Shown one piece after another: positions 1 through 7,036 of a DNA stretch of 15,010 bases. Source of the DNA: Spirochaetaceae bacterium (lineage in GTDB: Bacteria; Spirochaetota; Spirochaetia; SZUA-6; Fen-1364). The stretch covers positions 502 to 15,511 of the forward strand of contig PLNO01000178.1 of NCBI GenBank assembly GCA_003141795.1, given 5' to 3'. Made by a program: the position numbers and the translations under genes. Each line of letters begins with the position of its first letter. The first letter of the stretch is position 1. The notes beneath the pieces are model-generated. The model did not search any database. It was not told the origin of the DNA and worked only from the letters and a program-made list of their open reading frames with translations.

Positions 1-288
1 TGCTTCGTGGATGCCGGCGATGACCGCGTCAACCAGGCTCTCGCTGTGCTCGAACAGCTTGAGGTCCCCATGGTTGAGCTTTTTGAAGCCGGGCTCTCCG
101 ACGCCGAGTGAAGGCATGAAGAGGTGGGGATCGGAGAATACCGCGAATCCTGTCGGTGGATAAACGGGGGCGGGAGCGGGCCCGCTCGTGACCCCGTAGT
201 CGACGCTCGCGCAGGAGGCGAGGAGCAAGACAGCGAACAGGCTGAGTGCGGCACACCCTTTGAACCCTTTCAAGAACGATCCGATCAC
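1..288 (-). CDS. Metallophosphoesterase-like lipoprotein, N-terminal part (truncated by window edge)
   Basis: The reading frame enters from the left edge and its first 96 residues are visible. Translation starts at GTG 288-286, with an AAGGAG ribosome site six bases upstream (295-300). The protein begins with a basic n-region and a hydrophobic stretch ending LLLASC. This is a lipobox with the acceptor cysteine at residue 26, so it is probably a lipoprotein of the periplasmic face or outer membrane. A Pro/Ala-rich linker follows, then FAVFSDPHLF at residues 48-57. The Asp-x-His pair with preceding hydrophobic strand is the first metal-binding motif of calcineurin-like phosphoesterases. The other motifs (GD, GNH, H-x-H) lie outside the window, so the enzyme class rests on one motif plus position. 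Substrate unknown. The gene diverges from the osmoprotectant cluster; no functional link is evident. Confidence 0.72.
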   Translation of the reverse strand, partial: MIGSFLKGFKGCAALSLFAVLLLASCASVDYGVTSGPAPAPVYPPTGFAVFSDPHLFMPSLGVGEPGFKKLNHGDLKLFEHSESLVDAVIAGIHEA

Positions 289-448
289 CGAGAGCTCCTT
301 CCCTGTACGCGCGGTCTCCCATGGATGCAGGCCATTATTGGGACCGTCACCCCGCATGTCCAGACCTTCCGCTGGAGCAGTCACTGGAGCAAACGGTCGC
401 CCCGGCGGCGAATCGTTATTATATTTCCCCACCTAAGGAGATCGCGTC
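289..448. promoter_or_regulatory. Divergent intergenic region between lipoprotein gene and osmF
   Basis: This 160-bp gap should hold promoters for both directions. On the plus strand, TTATTATAT at 416-424 is the only AT-rich island and would suit a -10 element (TATTAT 417-422), about 26 bases before the osmF start. No convincing -35 box lies 16-18 bp upstream. An imperfect inverted repeat (GGTCTCCCA at 313-321, TGGGACC at 339-345, with one bulged T) could be a protein-binding site, but it is short and may be chance. No open frame with a ribosome site was found in the gap. Confidence 0.35.
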
Positions 449-1372
449 ATGAAAAGGGCGTTGACATATGGGCTTGTCGCCATGCTGCTGGCCTGGGGGA
501 CTGCTGCATTCGCCGCTGATGCCCCCAAGCAGGTCGTGGTCGGATCGAAGATCGACACCGAGGGATCGCTTCTGGGGAAGATGATCGTGAAGCTCCTCAC
601 CGCGGCGGGAATACCGTCCGTGGATAGGACGGGCTTCGGCACGACCGACGTCGTGCGCAAGGCTATCACGGCGGGAGAGATCGACATCTATCCCGAATAT
701 ACGGGCAATGGGGGCTTCTTCTTCTCCGGCACGGACCCTGCTGTCTGGAAGGACGAGCAGAAGGGGTACGAAACGGTGAAGAAGCTCGATCTGGAGAAGA
801 ACGGCATCGTCTGGCTGAGTCCCGCCCCGGCCAACAACACGTGGGCCATCGCCGTGCGGAAGGACCTTGCAGACAAGGCAAAGCTCGTCACCCTGGACGA
901 TATGGCCCGGTACGCGAACGCGGGCGGAGCGTTGAAGCTCGCAGGCTCGGAGGAGTTCCTCACCCGGCCCGATGCGCTTCCCTCGTTCCAGAAGGCGTAC
1001 GGCTTCACGTTGAAGAACAACCAGGTTCTGTCGCTCTCCGGCGGGAACACCGCCCTCACGGAGGCGGCCGCCGCCCGTGGAACTGACGGGGTCAACTTTG
1101 CGATGGCGTACGGCACCGATGGCTCGCTCTTCGCTCTGGGTCTCGTCGTGCTGAAGGACACGAAGGGTGTCCAGCCCATCTACGAGCCCGCTCCGATTGT
1201 TCGCAAGGACACCCTTGCGCGATTCCCCGGAATCGAGGCGGTCCTGAAGCCGGTGTTCGCTTCCCTCGACCTCGTGACGCTTCAAGGCTTGAACGCGCGC
1301 ATCGCCGTGAACGGGGAGAACGCCGACACGGTGGCAGCGGATTTCCTGAAGTCCAAGGGGTTCCTCAAGTAG
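449..1372 (+). CDS. osmF: Osmoprotectant (glycine betaine-type) ABC transporter substrate-binding protein, OsmF/YehZ family
   Basis: 307 residues. ATG 449 has an AAGGAG site (435-440) eight bases upstream. Residues 1-22 form a signal peptide ending AFA, with cleavage expected before Ala23, so the mature protein is periplasmic. The mature start (VVVGSKIDTEGSLLG, residues 29-43) and IYPEYTGNG around residues 80-88 are typical of the OpuAC/ProX-type binding proteins for quaternary amines. The SKxDTEGxLLG opening resembles the OsmF/YehZ branch. Downstream genes give the same order as E. coli yehZYXW, whose system is described as a low-affinity betaine transporter. The ligand here (betaine, choline or another quaternary amine) cannot be read from sequence. 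First gene of the cluster; the next begins seven bases after its stop. Confidence 0.9.
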   Translation: MKRALTYGLVAMLLAWGTAAFAADAPKQVVVGSKIDTEGSLLGKMIVKLLTAAGIPSVDRTGFGTTDVVRKAITAGEIDIYPEYTGNGGFFFSGTDPAVWKDEQKGYETVKKLDLEKNGIVWLSPAPANNTWAIAVRKDLADKAKLVTLDDMARYANAGGALKLAGSEEFLTRPDALPSFQKAYGFTLKNNQVLSLSGGNTALTEAAAARGTDGVNFAMAYGTDGSLFALGLVVLKDTKGVQPIYEPAPIVRKDTLARFPGIEAVLKPVFASLDLVTLQGLNARIAVNGENADTVAADFLKSKGFLK

Positions 1373-1378
1373 GGGAGC

Positions 1379-2581
1379 ATGGACGCACGCTCACATCCGA
1401 AGGCGTCGAAGCCGGGAATCTCGGCTCCGCTCCTGGCGTTCGCGGCAGTTGGTCTGGCTGCCGCTTTCGCCCTTCCCTTCGTTCGCGTGCGCCCCAACCG
1501 GATCGCTGACGGCGACCCCCGGCTCCTCATTGCCGTGGCACCTGCCGCCGCTGTTGCACTTGCCGCTCTGTGGGCGGCCATGGGAACAGTGGCTGCCCTG
1601 CGGAGGAGCGCGACGGCACGCTCCCGGGCGGCCGCCTTTCTTGCGCTGTGTGCCGGCGCTGCCGGGCTTCTGGCCGCCGGCATCCTGAGCGGCCGGCTCG
1701 CCGGTGCGAGCTCTGTCGCGCGCGTATCACTTTCCTCGGGATTCTGGCTGACCATGCTCTCCGCATATTCCGCGTTCGTGCTCGCGACCCGCGGCGCGCA
1801 GTGGCGCTCCCGCGGCCTGCGCGGTCTGCTCAGCGCATCGGTTCCGATTCTCCTTGCCGCGATGCTCGCTTCGGGATTTCTCGACCCCGTGTCTGTCATG
1901 CGGGAGCTCTCCGTTCAGAAGACGGTTTTCTTGTCCGAGATCGCCACGCATGCGGCCCTTGCCGGAAGCGCCGTGGTAATGGGAGGCGTCCTGGGGATCG
2001 CGCTGGGAATGCTCGCCCTCCGTCATGGAACGCTCAAGCGCGTCGTGTTCTTCGTGCTCAACATCGTGCAGACCATCCCGAGCCTGGCACTCTTCGGGCT
2101 CCTGATCCTTCCGCTCGCGGCGCTTTCCAGCCGCTTCCCCGCGCTTCACGCATGGGGCATCAGCGGCATCGGCCGGGCCCCTGCCTTGATCGCCCTCACC
2201 TTCTACGCGATGCTGCCGGTGACACGCAACACGCACACCGCCCTCGAGGGCGTGCCGTCCGCCCTGCGTGAAGCGGGGGCGGGAATGGGAATGACCCGGT
2301 GGCAGCTCCTGGTGCGTGTCGAGGCGCCCCTTGCGCTGCCCCTGATCCTCGCCGGGGTGAGAACCGCCGCCGTGCAGGCCGTCGGGAACACCGTGGTGAC
2401 GGCGCTCATCGGCGCGGGCGGCCTCGGCGTGTTCATCTTCCAGGGCCTGGGTCAGTTCGCGAGCGACATGATCCTGCTGGGCACGCTGCCGGTGATCGCG
2501 ATGGCCATCGTCACGGACATCCTCATGGCGGGAGCCGTACGCGTCTTTACGCCGCGTGGCCTCCAGAGGGCGGAAGCGTGA
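1379..2581 (+). CDS. yehY: Osmoprotectant ABC transporter permease, long form (YehY-like)
   Basis: 400 residues, against roughly 385 for E. coli YehY. The N-terminal third carries about five hydrophobic segments (near residues 18-37, 49-72, 82-102, 118-135 and 148-165). These precede a conserved BPD_transp_1 permease domain from about 190 to 390. The cytoplasmic EAA loop that docks on the ATPase begins at Glu298 (EAGAGMGMTRWQ, then RVEAPLALPLI). This extended N-terminus is characteristic of YehY and separates it from ordinary OpuCB/ProW-type permeases. The start ATG 1379 lies seven bases after the osmF stop. The purine-rich AGGGGAG there leaves only one base before ATG, so initiation may depend on coupling to osmF translation. 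The 3' end overlaps the ATPase start by four bases. Confidence 0.88.
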   Translation: MDARSHPKASKPGISAPLLAFAAVGLAAAFALPFVRVRPNRIADGDPRLLIAVAPAAAVALAALWAAMGTVAALRRSATARSRAAAFLALCAGAAGLLAAGILSGRLAGASSVARVSLSSGFWLTMLSAYSAFVLATRGAQWRSRGLRGLLSASVPILLAAMLASGFLDPVSVMRELSVQKTVFLSEIATHAALAGSAVVMGGVLGIALGMLALRHGTLKRVVFFVLNIVQTIPSLALFGLLILPLAALSSRFPALHAWGISGIGRAPALIALTFYAMLPVTRNTHTALEGVPSALREAGAGMGMTRWQLLVRVEAPLALPLILAGVRTAAVQAVGNTVVTALIGAGGLGVFIFQGLGQFASDMILLGTLPVIAMAIVTDILMAGAVRVFTPRGLQRAEA

Positions 2582-3777
2582 TCAGCTTCGACCGCGTGAG
2601 CCGTCTCTACGGCACGGTGAAGGCGGTGGACGGGCTCAGCCTCTCCATCGTCGACCACGAGCTGTGCGTTCTCGTCGGCCCCTCGGGGAGCGGCAAATCG
2701 ACGATGCTGCGCATGATCAACCGCCTCATCGAGCCGAGCGAAGGCTCGGTGAGCGTGGACGGAAGGGACGTGCGCGAGCTGCGGCCCGAAGCGCTGCGCC
2801 GGGGCATCGGGTACGTCATCCAGAGCGTCGGGCTTTTCCCGCATCTCACCGTTGCGGCGAACGTCGCCACGGTACCCGAGCTCCTGGGCTGGGACAGGGC
2901 ACGGACCGCTGGACGCGTGGAGGAGATGCTCGTCCTGGTGGGGTTGAAACCTTCACTCTACGCCGATCGCTACCCGGGAGAGCTCTCCGGCGGGGAGGCC
3001 CAGCGTGTCGGCGTGGCCCGCGCTCTCGCCTCGGACCCGCCCGTCGTGCTCATGGACGAGCCGTTCAGCGCCGTGGACCCCGTGAACCGATTGCGCCTCC
3101 AGGACGAGTTCCTGTCGATCCAGAAGGCGCTCAAGAAGACCGTCGTGTTCGTGACGCACGACGTTGACGAGGCGATCCGTCTTGCCGACCGCATAGCGGT
3201 GGTCCGCGCAGGTCGACTCGTCCAATTCGACACGCCCGAAGGGATACTGGAAAACCCCGCGGATCCGTTCGTCGCAGCTTTCGTCGGTGCCGACCGCGCT
3301 CTGAAGCGGCTCTCGCGTTTCCCCGTCGGAGCGTCCATGCGGAGCGCGGCGAGCGTACGCATCGACGATGACCTCGACGGGCCCGTGGTACGCGGCGGGC
3401 CGCGCTACGTATGGGTCACCGACGGAGAGGGCAGGCTCCTCGGAAACCTCGATACGCACCTCGCCGCGCGCTGCGGCGATTCCCGTGAGTGCGTCTCCAC
3501 GGAGAACATCGGGGAGATGGCGATCGAGTCCGAGGCGTCCCTGAAGGAGGCACTGTCGCGGATGCTCGGCAGCAGCGCCAGGACCCTGCCCGTGGTCGAC
3601 CGTGACTTCCGGCTGCTGGGGGAGATCAGCCTGGCCGATATCGAGCTCTCGGCGCAGCAAGCCGCACACTCGCAGCAAGCCGCAAGCTCGCGGCGGGCCG
3701 CAAGCTCGCAGCGGGCCGCAAGCTCGCAGCGGGCCGCAAGCTCGCGGCGGGCCGCAAGCTCGCGGCGGGAGGATTGA
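2578..3777 (+). CDS. yehX: Osmoprotectant ABC transporter ATP-binding protein with CBS-like tail and repeat C-terminus (YehX/OpuCA-like)
   Basis: 399 residues from GTG 2578, whose GTGA overlaps the yehY stop. The frame stays open further upstream, but homology begins at MISFDRVSRLYG. Walker A GPSGSGKST is at 34-42, Q-loop Gln82, signature LSGGE at 136-140, Walker B LMDEP with Asp160-Glu161, and switch His194. The gene therefore encodes a complete nucleotide-binding domain for glycine betaine-type importers. Residues about 280-370 form a degenerate CBS-like regulatory region (YVWVTDGEGRLLG, then RTLPVVDRDFRLLGEIS). In OpuA-type ATPases this region senses ionic strength. The tail is unusual: after residue 360 come six tandem hexapeptides, AAHSQQ then AASSRR/AASSQR variants, to the C-terminus. 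At 399 residues it is about 90 longer than E. coli YehX. The basic tail could touch membrane lipid or nucleic acid, or be a neutral expansion. Confidence 0.9.
   Translation: MISFDRVSRLYGTVKAVDGLSLSIVDHELCVLVGPSGSGKSTMLRMINRLIEPSEGSVSVDGRDVRELRPEALRRGIGYVIQSVGLFPHLTVAANVATVPELLGWDRARTAGRVEEMLVLVGLKPSLYADRYPGELSGGEAQRVGVARALASDPPVVLMDEPFSAVDPVNRLRLQDEFLSIQKALKKTVVFVTHDVDEAIRLADRIAVVRAGRLVQFDTPEGILENPADPFVAAFVGADRALKRLSRFPVGASMRSAASVRIDDDLDGPVVRGGPRYVWVTDGEGRLLGNLDTHLAARCGDSRECVSTENIGEMAIESEASLKEALSRMLGSSARTLPVVDRDFRLLGEISLADIELSAQQAAHSQQAASSRRAASSQRAASSQRAASSRRAASSRRED
3661..3768 (+). repeat. Six tandem 18-bp repeats at the 3' end of yehX, each hairpin-forming
   Basis: Units start at 3661, 3679, 3697, 3715, 3733 and 3751. 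The common form is GCCGCAAGCTCGCGGCGG; units 3 and 4 have GCAGC in place of GCGGC, and unit 1 diverges more. The 18-bp period preserves the reading frame, giving one hexapeptide per unit. Within a unit GCCGC and GCGGC pair around a six-base AAGCTC loop. Between units, AGCTCGCGGC and GCCGCAAGCT also pair 9 of 10 across GG. The array stops at 3768, overlapping the first G of the GGAGG ribosome site of the next gene (3768-3772). A partial seventh unit may precede it at 3652-3660. Confidence 0.93.
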
Positions 3778-4550
3778 TGGCGGGCAGGACCGTGTGGCGC
3801 AGGTGGGTGGTCTTTCTCCTGCTCGCGGCGCTGTTCCTCTTCCTCAGCTTGAGTACCCGCGCATGGAAGCTCGGCCTGGCGGCGGTGTTTCATGGCGGGC
3901 AGGATCTCCTGTATCCGCGGGCGGATCCCTCGTGGCTCGTTGCCGAGCATCTGCTCCTCGTGGGGATCTCGAGCCTTTTTGCGATCGGTGTCGGCGTCGG
4001 TGTCGGCATCCTCGTGACCCGGTCCGGTGGGAAACAGTTCCTTCCCGTTGCGGAGAAGCTTGCGGCCATCGCGCAGACGTTTCCCCCGGCCGCGGTGCTC
4101 GCGCTGGCCGTCCCCGCCCTCGGGTTCGGCTTCAAACCCACGATCATCGCGCTTTTCCTGTACGGCATCCTGCCCATCCTTCGCAACACCCTGAGCGGCC
4201 TCACCGAAGTCACGCAGGAGGTCCTGGAAGCTGCGCGGGGAATGGGCATGACGGACGGGCAGGTGCTTCGCAGGGTCGAGCTTCCCCTGGCCATGCCCGT
4301 GATTCTTGCCGGGATCCGCACGTCGGTGATCGTGAACGTTGGAACAGCTACCATCGGTGCCACCATAGGCGCCGGCGGGCTGGGCGCCCCGATCGTTTCA
4401 GGGCTCGTGAACCAGAACCCCGCCTTCCTCGCGGAAGGCACGATCATCGTCGGACTTCTGGCGCTGACACTCGACGCGGGGTTCGCTGCGCTCATGAGTG
4501 GATCGAGTGCTGCCCGGCGCGGTCCAGCACCCTCCGGTAATTCCCGTTGA
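3777..4550 (+). CDS. yehW: Osmoprotectant ABC transporter permease, short form (YehW-like)
   Basis: 257 residues from ATG 3777, sharing one base with the yehX TGA stop (3775-3777). The ribosome site GGAGG (3768-3772) is four bases upstream. An in-frame TTG at 3774 is possible but less suited. A single N-terminal hydrophobic anchor (residues 10-27) is followed by a BPD_transp_1 domain. The EAA loop begins at Glu151 (EAARGMGMTDGQ, then RVELPLAMPVILAG). The IGAGGLGAPI segment near residues 197-206 is typical of the ProW/OpuCB/YehW branch. With YehY it would form the transmembrane heterodimer of the importer. Because the hairpin array lies directly upstream, its translation may depend on ribosomes unfolding that array while finishing yehX. 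Confidence 0.9.
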   Translation: MAGRTVWRRWVVFLLLAALFLFLSLSTRAWKLGLAAVFHGGQDLLYPRADPSWLVAEHLLLVGISSLFAIGVGVGVGILVTRSGGKQFLPVAEKLAAIAQTFPPAAVLALAVPALGFGFKPTIIALFLYGILPILRNTLSGLTEVTQEVLEAARGMGMTDGQVLRRVELPLAMPVILAGIRTSVIVNVGTATIGATIGAGGLGAPIVSGLVNQNPAFLAEGTIIVGLLALTLDAGFAALMSGSSAARRGPAPSGNSR

Positions 4551-4569
4551 CCGGAGAAAAGCCCGGTCA
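4548..4569 (+). promoter_or_regulatory. Perfect 7-bp hairpin at the yehW/MFS junction
   Basis: TGACCGG (4548-4554) and CCGGTCA (4563-4569) are exact reverse complements around an eight-base loop, AGAAAAGC. The left arm contains the yehW stop codon. No T-run follows, so it is not a standard intrinsic terminator. It may act as a weak attenuator, mRNA 3' end stabiliser or operator between the transporter and the exporter gene. Confidence 0.45.
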
Positions 4570-4582
4570 GTACCTTCCCTTC

Positions 4583-6121
4583 ATGGACGAACCCACGAAA
4601 GTGATTCAGGGGCCGTGGGTGCTTCTTGCCACGATCCTTGCCTCCAGCATGGCCTTCATCGACGGCTCGGCGCTGAACGTAGCTCTGCCCGCCCTGCAGG
4701 CGGGATTCCACGCCAGCGGCGTGGGGCTTCTCTGGGTCGTGAACGCCTACCTCCTGATGCTCGCCGCGCTCATCCCCGTCGGCGGCTCCCTCGGGGACGT
4801 GTTGGGGAGGAAGCGCGTGTTCGCGATCGGGATAGCGCTCTTCGTCGTCTCGTCACTGGTGTGCGGCCTGGCGCCGAGCATCGGCTTCCTGATCGCCGCG
4901 CGCGTGGTCCAGGGGATCGGCGCCGCCCTCATGATCCCGGGGAGCCTCTCGATCATCACGGCCTTCTACCCCCCCGACAAACGGGGACGGGCGATCGGGA
5001 CGTGGGCGGCTGCCACGACGATCGTGACGGTGGCGGGCCCGCTTCTGGGCGGGGTCCTTGCCGATGCGGGATTGTGGCGCGGGGTCTTTCTGCTCAATGC
5101 GCCGCTGGGTGTCGCTGCGCTCATCATCCTGCTTTGGAAAGTGCCCGAAAGCAGGGATGAGCAGTCCTCCCGCCAGGTCGACTACGCAGGAGCGGCGCTC
5201 CTCATTGTCGGCCTCGGCGGACTGACCTACGGGTTCATTGCGGCTCCGGACGCGGGATTCGCAGATCCACGGGTGCTCGGAGCACTCGCGGCGGGTGTCC
5301 TCGGAATGGCGGCGTTCATCGTCGTGGAGGCGCGGAGCAGCCACCCGATGGTGCCACTCGCATTGTTCTCCTCCCGCACCTTCAGCGGCGTCAACCTGCT
5401 CACCTTCGGGCTCTACGGCGCCCTTTCGGCCGGCACGTTCTTCCTCTCATTGAACCTCGTGCAGGCGCAGCGCTACAGCATGGCGGTGGCAGGGCTCGCA
5501 TTCACCCCCTTTGCCCTGATCCTGACCGCGCTCTCCCGCTGGGCGGGCGGTCTCGTCGACAGGGGAGGACCTCGTCTGCCTTTGGTCGTGGGCCCGGCGA
5601 TTGCCGGTGCGGCATTCCTGTTCATGGCGTTCAGCGGGCTTTCCGATGGCCCTGCCCGCTATTGGGTGACGTTCTTTCCCGGAATCGCCCTTCTGGGCAT
5701 CGGCATGGGAATCACCGTGGCTCCCCTGACCACCGCGGTGATGAGCTCCGTAGCAACACATTTCGCAGGCACCGCGTCCGGTATCAACAATGCCGTCTCC
5801 CGGACGGCCGGCGTGCTGACCATCGCCGTCATCGGAGCCGCCGTGCTCTTCCTCTTCTCGGGCGCGCTGCAGGCGCGGACGGCCCCCATCGCCATTGATG
5901 CAACAGCACGCGCCGCGCTTGCCGCTGAGGCTGCGCAGCTCGGCGCTGCAACGGTCCCTCCCGCGGTGTCGGCCGCCGCCGCCGCCGCGGTGCAGTCGGC
6001 CATTCGCCTGGCATTCGTCGATGCTTTTCGCGTCGTGATGCTGGTCTGCACCGGCCTTTCGTGGATCGGCGCCGCGCTCGCCGGCCTTCTCGTGGAACGC
6101 AGGTTCAAAGCCGCGGCGTAG
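4583..6121 (+). CDS. MFS efflux transporter, DHA2 (EmrB/QacA) 14-helix family
   Basis: 512 residues from ATG 4583. An in-frame TTG at 4547 overlapping the yehW stop would add 12 residues; neither start has a clear ribosome site. SSMAFIDGSALNVALPAL near the N-terminus resembles the family helix-1 motif with its Asp. GGSLGDVLGRKRVF (about residues 66-79) is the MFS motif A loop. The motif C-type segment VTVAGPLLGGVLADA follows after about residue 145. About 14 hydrophobic segments fit the drug:H+ antiporter-2 family, which exports drugs, dyes or metabolites using the proton gradient. The substrate is not predictable. A short Ala-rich hydrophilic loop precedes the last helix. Co-directional with and immediately downstream of the osmoprotectant genes; it ends 11 bases from the convergent deoR-type gene. 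Confidence 0.87.
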   Translation: MDEPTKVIQGPWVLLATILASSMAFIDGSALNVALPALQAGFHASGVGLLWVVNAYLLMLAALIPVGGSLGDVLGRKRVFAIGIALFVVSSLVCGLAPSIGFLIAARVVQGIGAALMIPGSLSIITAFYPPDKRGRAIGTWAAATTIVTVAGPLLGGVLADAGLWRGVFLLNAPLGVAALIILLWKVPESRDEQSSRQVDYAGAALLIVGLGGLTYGFIAAPDAGFADPRVLGALAAGVLGMAAFIVVEARSSHPMVPLALFSSRTFSGVNLLTFGLYGALSAGTFFLSLNLVQAQRYSMAVAGLAFTPFALILTALSRWAGGLVDRGGPRLPLVVGPAIAGAAFLFMAFSGLSDGPARYWVTFFPGIALLGIGMGITVAPLTTAVMSSVATHFAGTASGINNAVSRTAGVLTIAVIGAAVLFLFSGALQARTAPIAIDATARAALAAEAAQLGAATVPPAVSAAAAAAVQSAIRLAFVDAFRVVMLVCTGLSWIGAALAGLLVERRFKAAA

Positions 6122-6132
6122 CGGTATCGCAA

Positions 6133-6894
6133 CTACAGAGGGGCGATGGTGAGGTCGAGCCCTGCGTGCACGAATGCCTCGATGAGGTCACGGGGCACGT
6201 TCGCATCCGTGATCACCCGGTTCACGCGGGAGAGGGGGGCGATGAGCGCGGGCGCGGTTTTTCCGATCTTGCTGTGATCTGCCACTACCCATACCTCCCT
6301 GGCGTGGTCGATGTACAAGGATGCTGCGTGAGCCTCGGCAGCCGTGAACGTGGACAGGCCATGCGTGAAGTCCAGGCCGTCGACGCCGATCAGGGCGACG
6401 TCGAGGTGAAAATCCTGGATGGTCCTTTCCGCGATATGCCCGACGAGCTCGTAGGAGCGCGTGCGCAGCGTGCCGCCGGTGACGATGACCTCGACCGACT
6501 CGGCGGCGGCAAGCTCCATGGCGATATTGATGGCGTTGGTGACCACGGTGACCCTCTTCTCCTTGAGCGCCTTGATCACCTGTGCGATCGTAGTTCCCCC
6601 TGTGCACCCGATCACCTGTCCGTCCTTGATCAAAGAAGCGGTGCACACTGCAATCGCCCTTTTCTCCGGGAGATAGGCAGCGAGCTTCGATTGGAACGGC
6701 AGCTCATCCCGGGCGTCATTGGTCGTTGCCCCGCCATGGGTGCGGCGCAGTATCCCTCTGTCTTGCATGGCGTCGAGGTCCCGCCGAATCGTTGCACGGG
6801 AGGTCTTGAGAAGAGTCGCCAGCTCATCGCCGTCGACGCTCCCTTTTCGGGCCAGCTCGCTTTTAATCCGCTCGAAGCGTTCTTCTCTGATCAT
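6133..6894 (-). CDS. DeoR-family transcriptional repressor (AgaR/GatR-like) of the divergent sugar operon
   Basis: 253 residues from ATG 6894-6892 (MIREERFERI). An upstream in-frame ATG at 6939 is rejected because a TATAGT box lies inside that extension. Residues 5-57 form the DeoR winged helix-turn-helix: GSVDGDELATLLKTSRATIR carries the recognition helix, and RRDLDAMQDRGILRRTHGGA is a close match to the family signature. The DeoRC sugar-phosphate sensor domain follows, with GCTGGTTIAQV, VVTNAINIAMEL, VTGGTLR and IGVDGL in the expected order. These repressors bind phosphorylated sugar intermediates. The adjacent agaS-kbaZ-kinase operon suggests tagatose-6-phosphate, galactosamine-6-phosphate or a similar inducer. 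The ribosome site is weak. Its gene diverges from the operon across an AT-rich region with likely operators. Confidence 0.88.
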   Translation of the reverse strand: MIREERFERIKSELARKGSVDGDELATLLKTSRATIRRDLDAMQDRGILRRTHGGATTNDARDELPFQSKLAAYLPEKRAIAVCTASLIKDGQVIGCTGGTTIAQVIKALKEKRVTVVTNAINIAMELAAAESVEVIVTGGTLRTRSYELVGHIAERTIQDFHLDVALIGVDGLDFTHGLSTFTAAEAHAASLYIDHAREVWVVADHSKIGKTAPALIAPLSRVNRVITDANVPRDLIEAFVHAGLDLTIAPL

Positions 6895-6919
6895 GATCGC
6901 TTGTCCATTTCCCAGCCCC

Positions 6920-6948
6920 ACTATACTCGAAAGAATCATTCATAAGAA
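6920..6948 (-). promoter_or_regulatory. Candidate promoter of the deoR-type gene
   Basis: On the minus strand TATAGT (6925-6920) is a good -10 box, 17 bp from a weak TTCTTA -35 (6948-6943). Transcription would begin near 6913, about 20 bases before the chosen start codon. This supports ATG 6894 over ATG 6939. Confidence 0.45.
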
Positions 6949-6958
6949 GCCATGTCCA

Positions 6959-6968
6959 AATGATCATT
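6959..6968. promoter_or_regulatory. 10-bp perfect palindrome in the divergent control region
   Basis: AATGATCATT is its own reverse complement. It lies between the two divergent promoters, in an AT-rich stretch (6959-6986) unlike the surrounding GC-rich DNA. It could be a second regulator site or just a flexible segment; ten bases of palindrome can occur by chance. Confidence 0.3.
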
Positions 6969-6979
6969 AAATTATTTAT

Positions 6980-7005
6980 AAACGAGCAAAAACGTACAAA
7001 AACGT
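6980..7005. promoter_or_regulatory. Probable DeoR-family operator: three AAACG motifs at 10-bp spacing
   Basis: AAACG occurs at 6980-6984, 6990-6994 and 7000-7004, exactly one helical turn apart. The last two belong to a perfect 9-bp direct repeat, CAAAAACGT (6987-6995 and 6997-7005). On the other strand this reads as repeated CGTTTTTGTA-like units. Direct repeats of TTTC- or TTTG-type units with about 10-bp phasing are known for operators of DeoR-family sugar repressors such as AgaR. The site lies between the divergent repressor gene and agaS, touching the TTGACA box at 7007, so bound repressor should block the operon. Confidence 0.62.
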
Positions 7006-7006
7006 G

Positions 7007-7036
7007 TTGACATTTGAGTGTGTGCCATGATAGCTT
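7007..7036 (+). promoter_or_regulatory. Candidate promoter(s) of the agaS operon
   Basis: A perfect -35 hexamer TTGACA lies at 7007-7012. The best -10 candidates at suitable spacing are poor (GATAGC 7029-7034 or TAGCTT 7031-7036). They would start the mRNA within a few bases of ATG 7044, making it almost leaderless. An alternative is TATAAA at 6977-6982 as -10 without a good -35, which would put the operator directly downstream of it. Which is used cannot be decided from sequence. Confidence 0.4.

Noticed and set aside
124..519. Plus-strand open frame spanning the left intergenic region
   Set aside because: It runs antisense through the lipoprotein gene and into osmF in another frame, with no ribosome site or recognisable domain.
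2299..2577. N-terminal extension of the yehX frame
   Set aside because: The extra 93 residues are Arg/Gly-rich, overlap conserved yehY coding sequence, and precede a normal ATPase N-terminus at GTG 2578.
3661..3768. Tandem repeats as a CRISPR array
   Set aside because: Units are contiguous, 18 bp, without spacers, and translate in frame as part of yehX.
4548..4569. Hairpin as an intrinsic terminator
   Set aside because: The stem is only 7 bp and is followed by mixed sequence rather than a T-run.
6895..6939. Longer start for the DeoR-type protein at ATG 6939
   Set aside because: The extension contains a TATAGT promoter box, and family proteins begin near the MIREERFERI helix.
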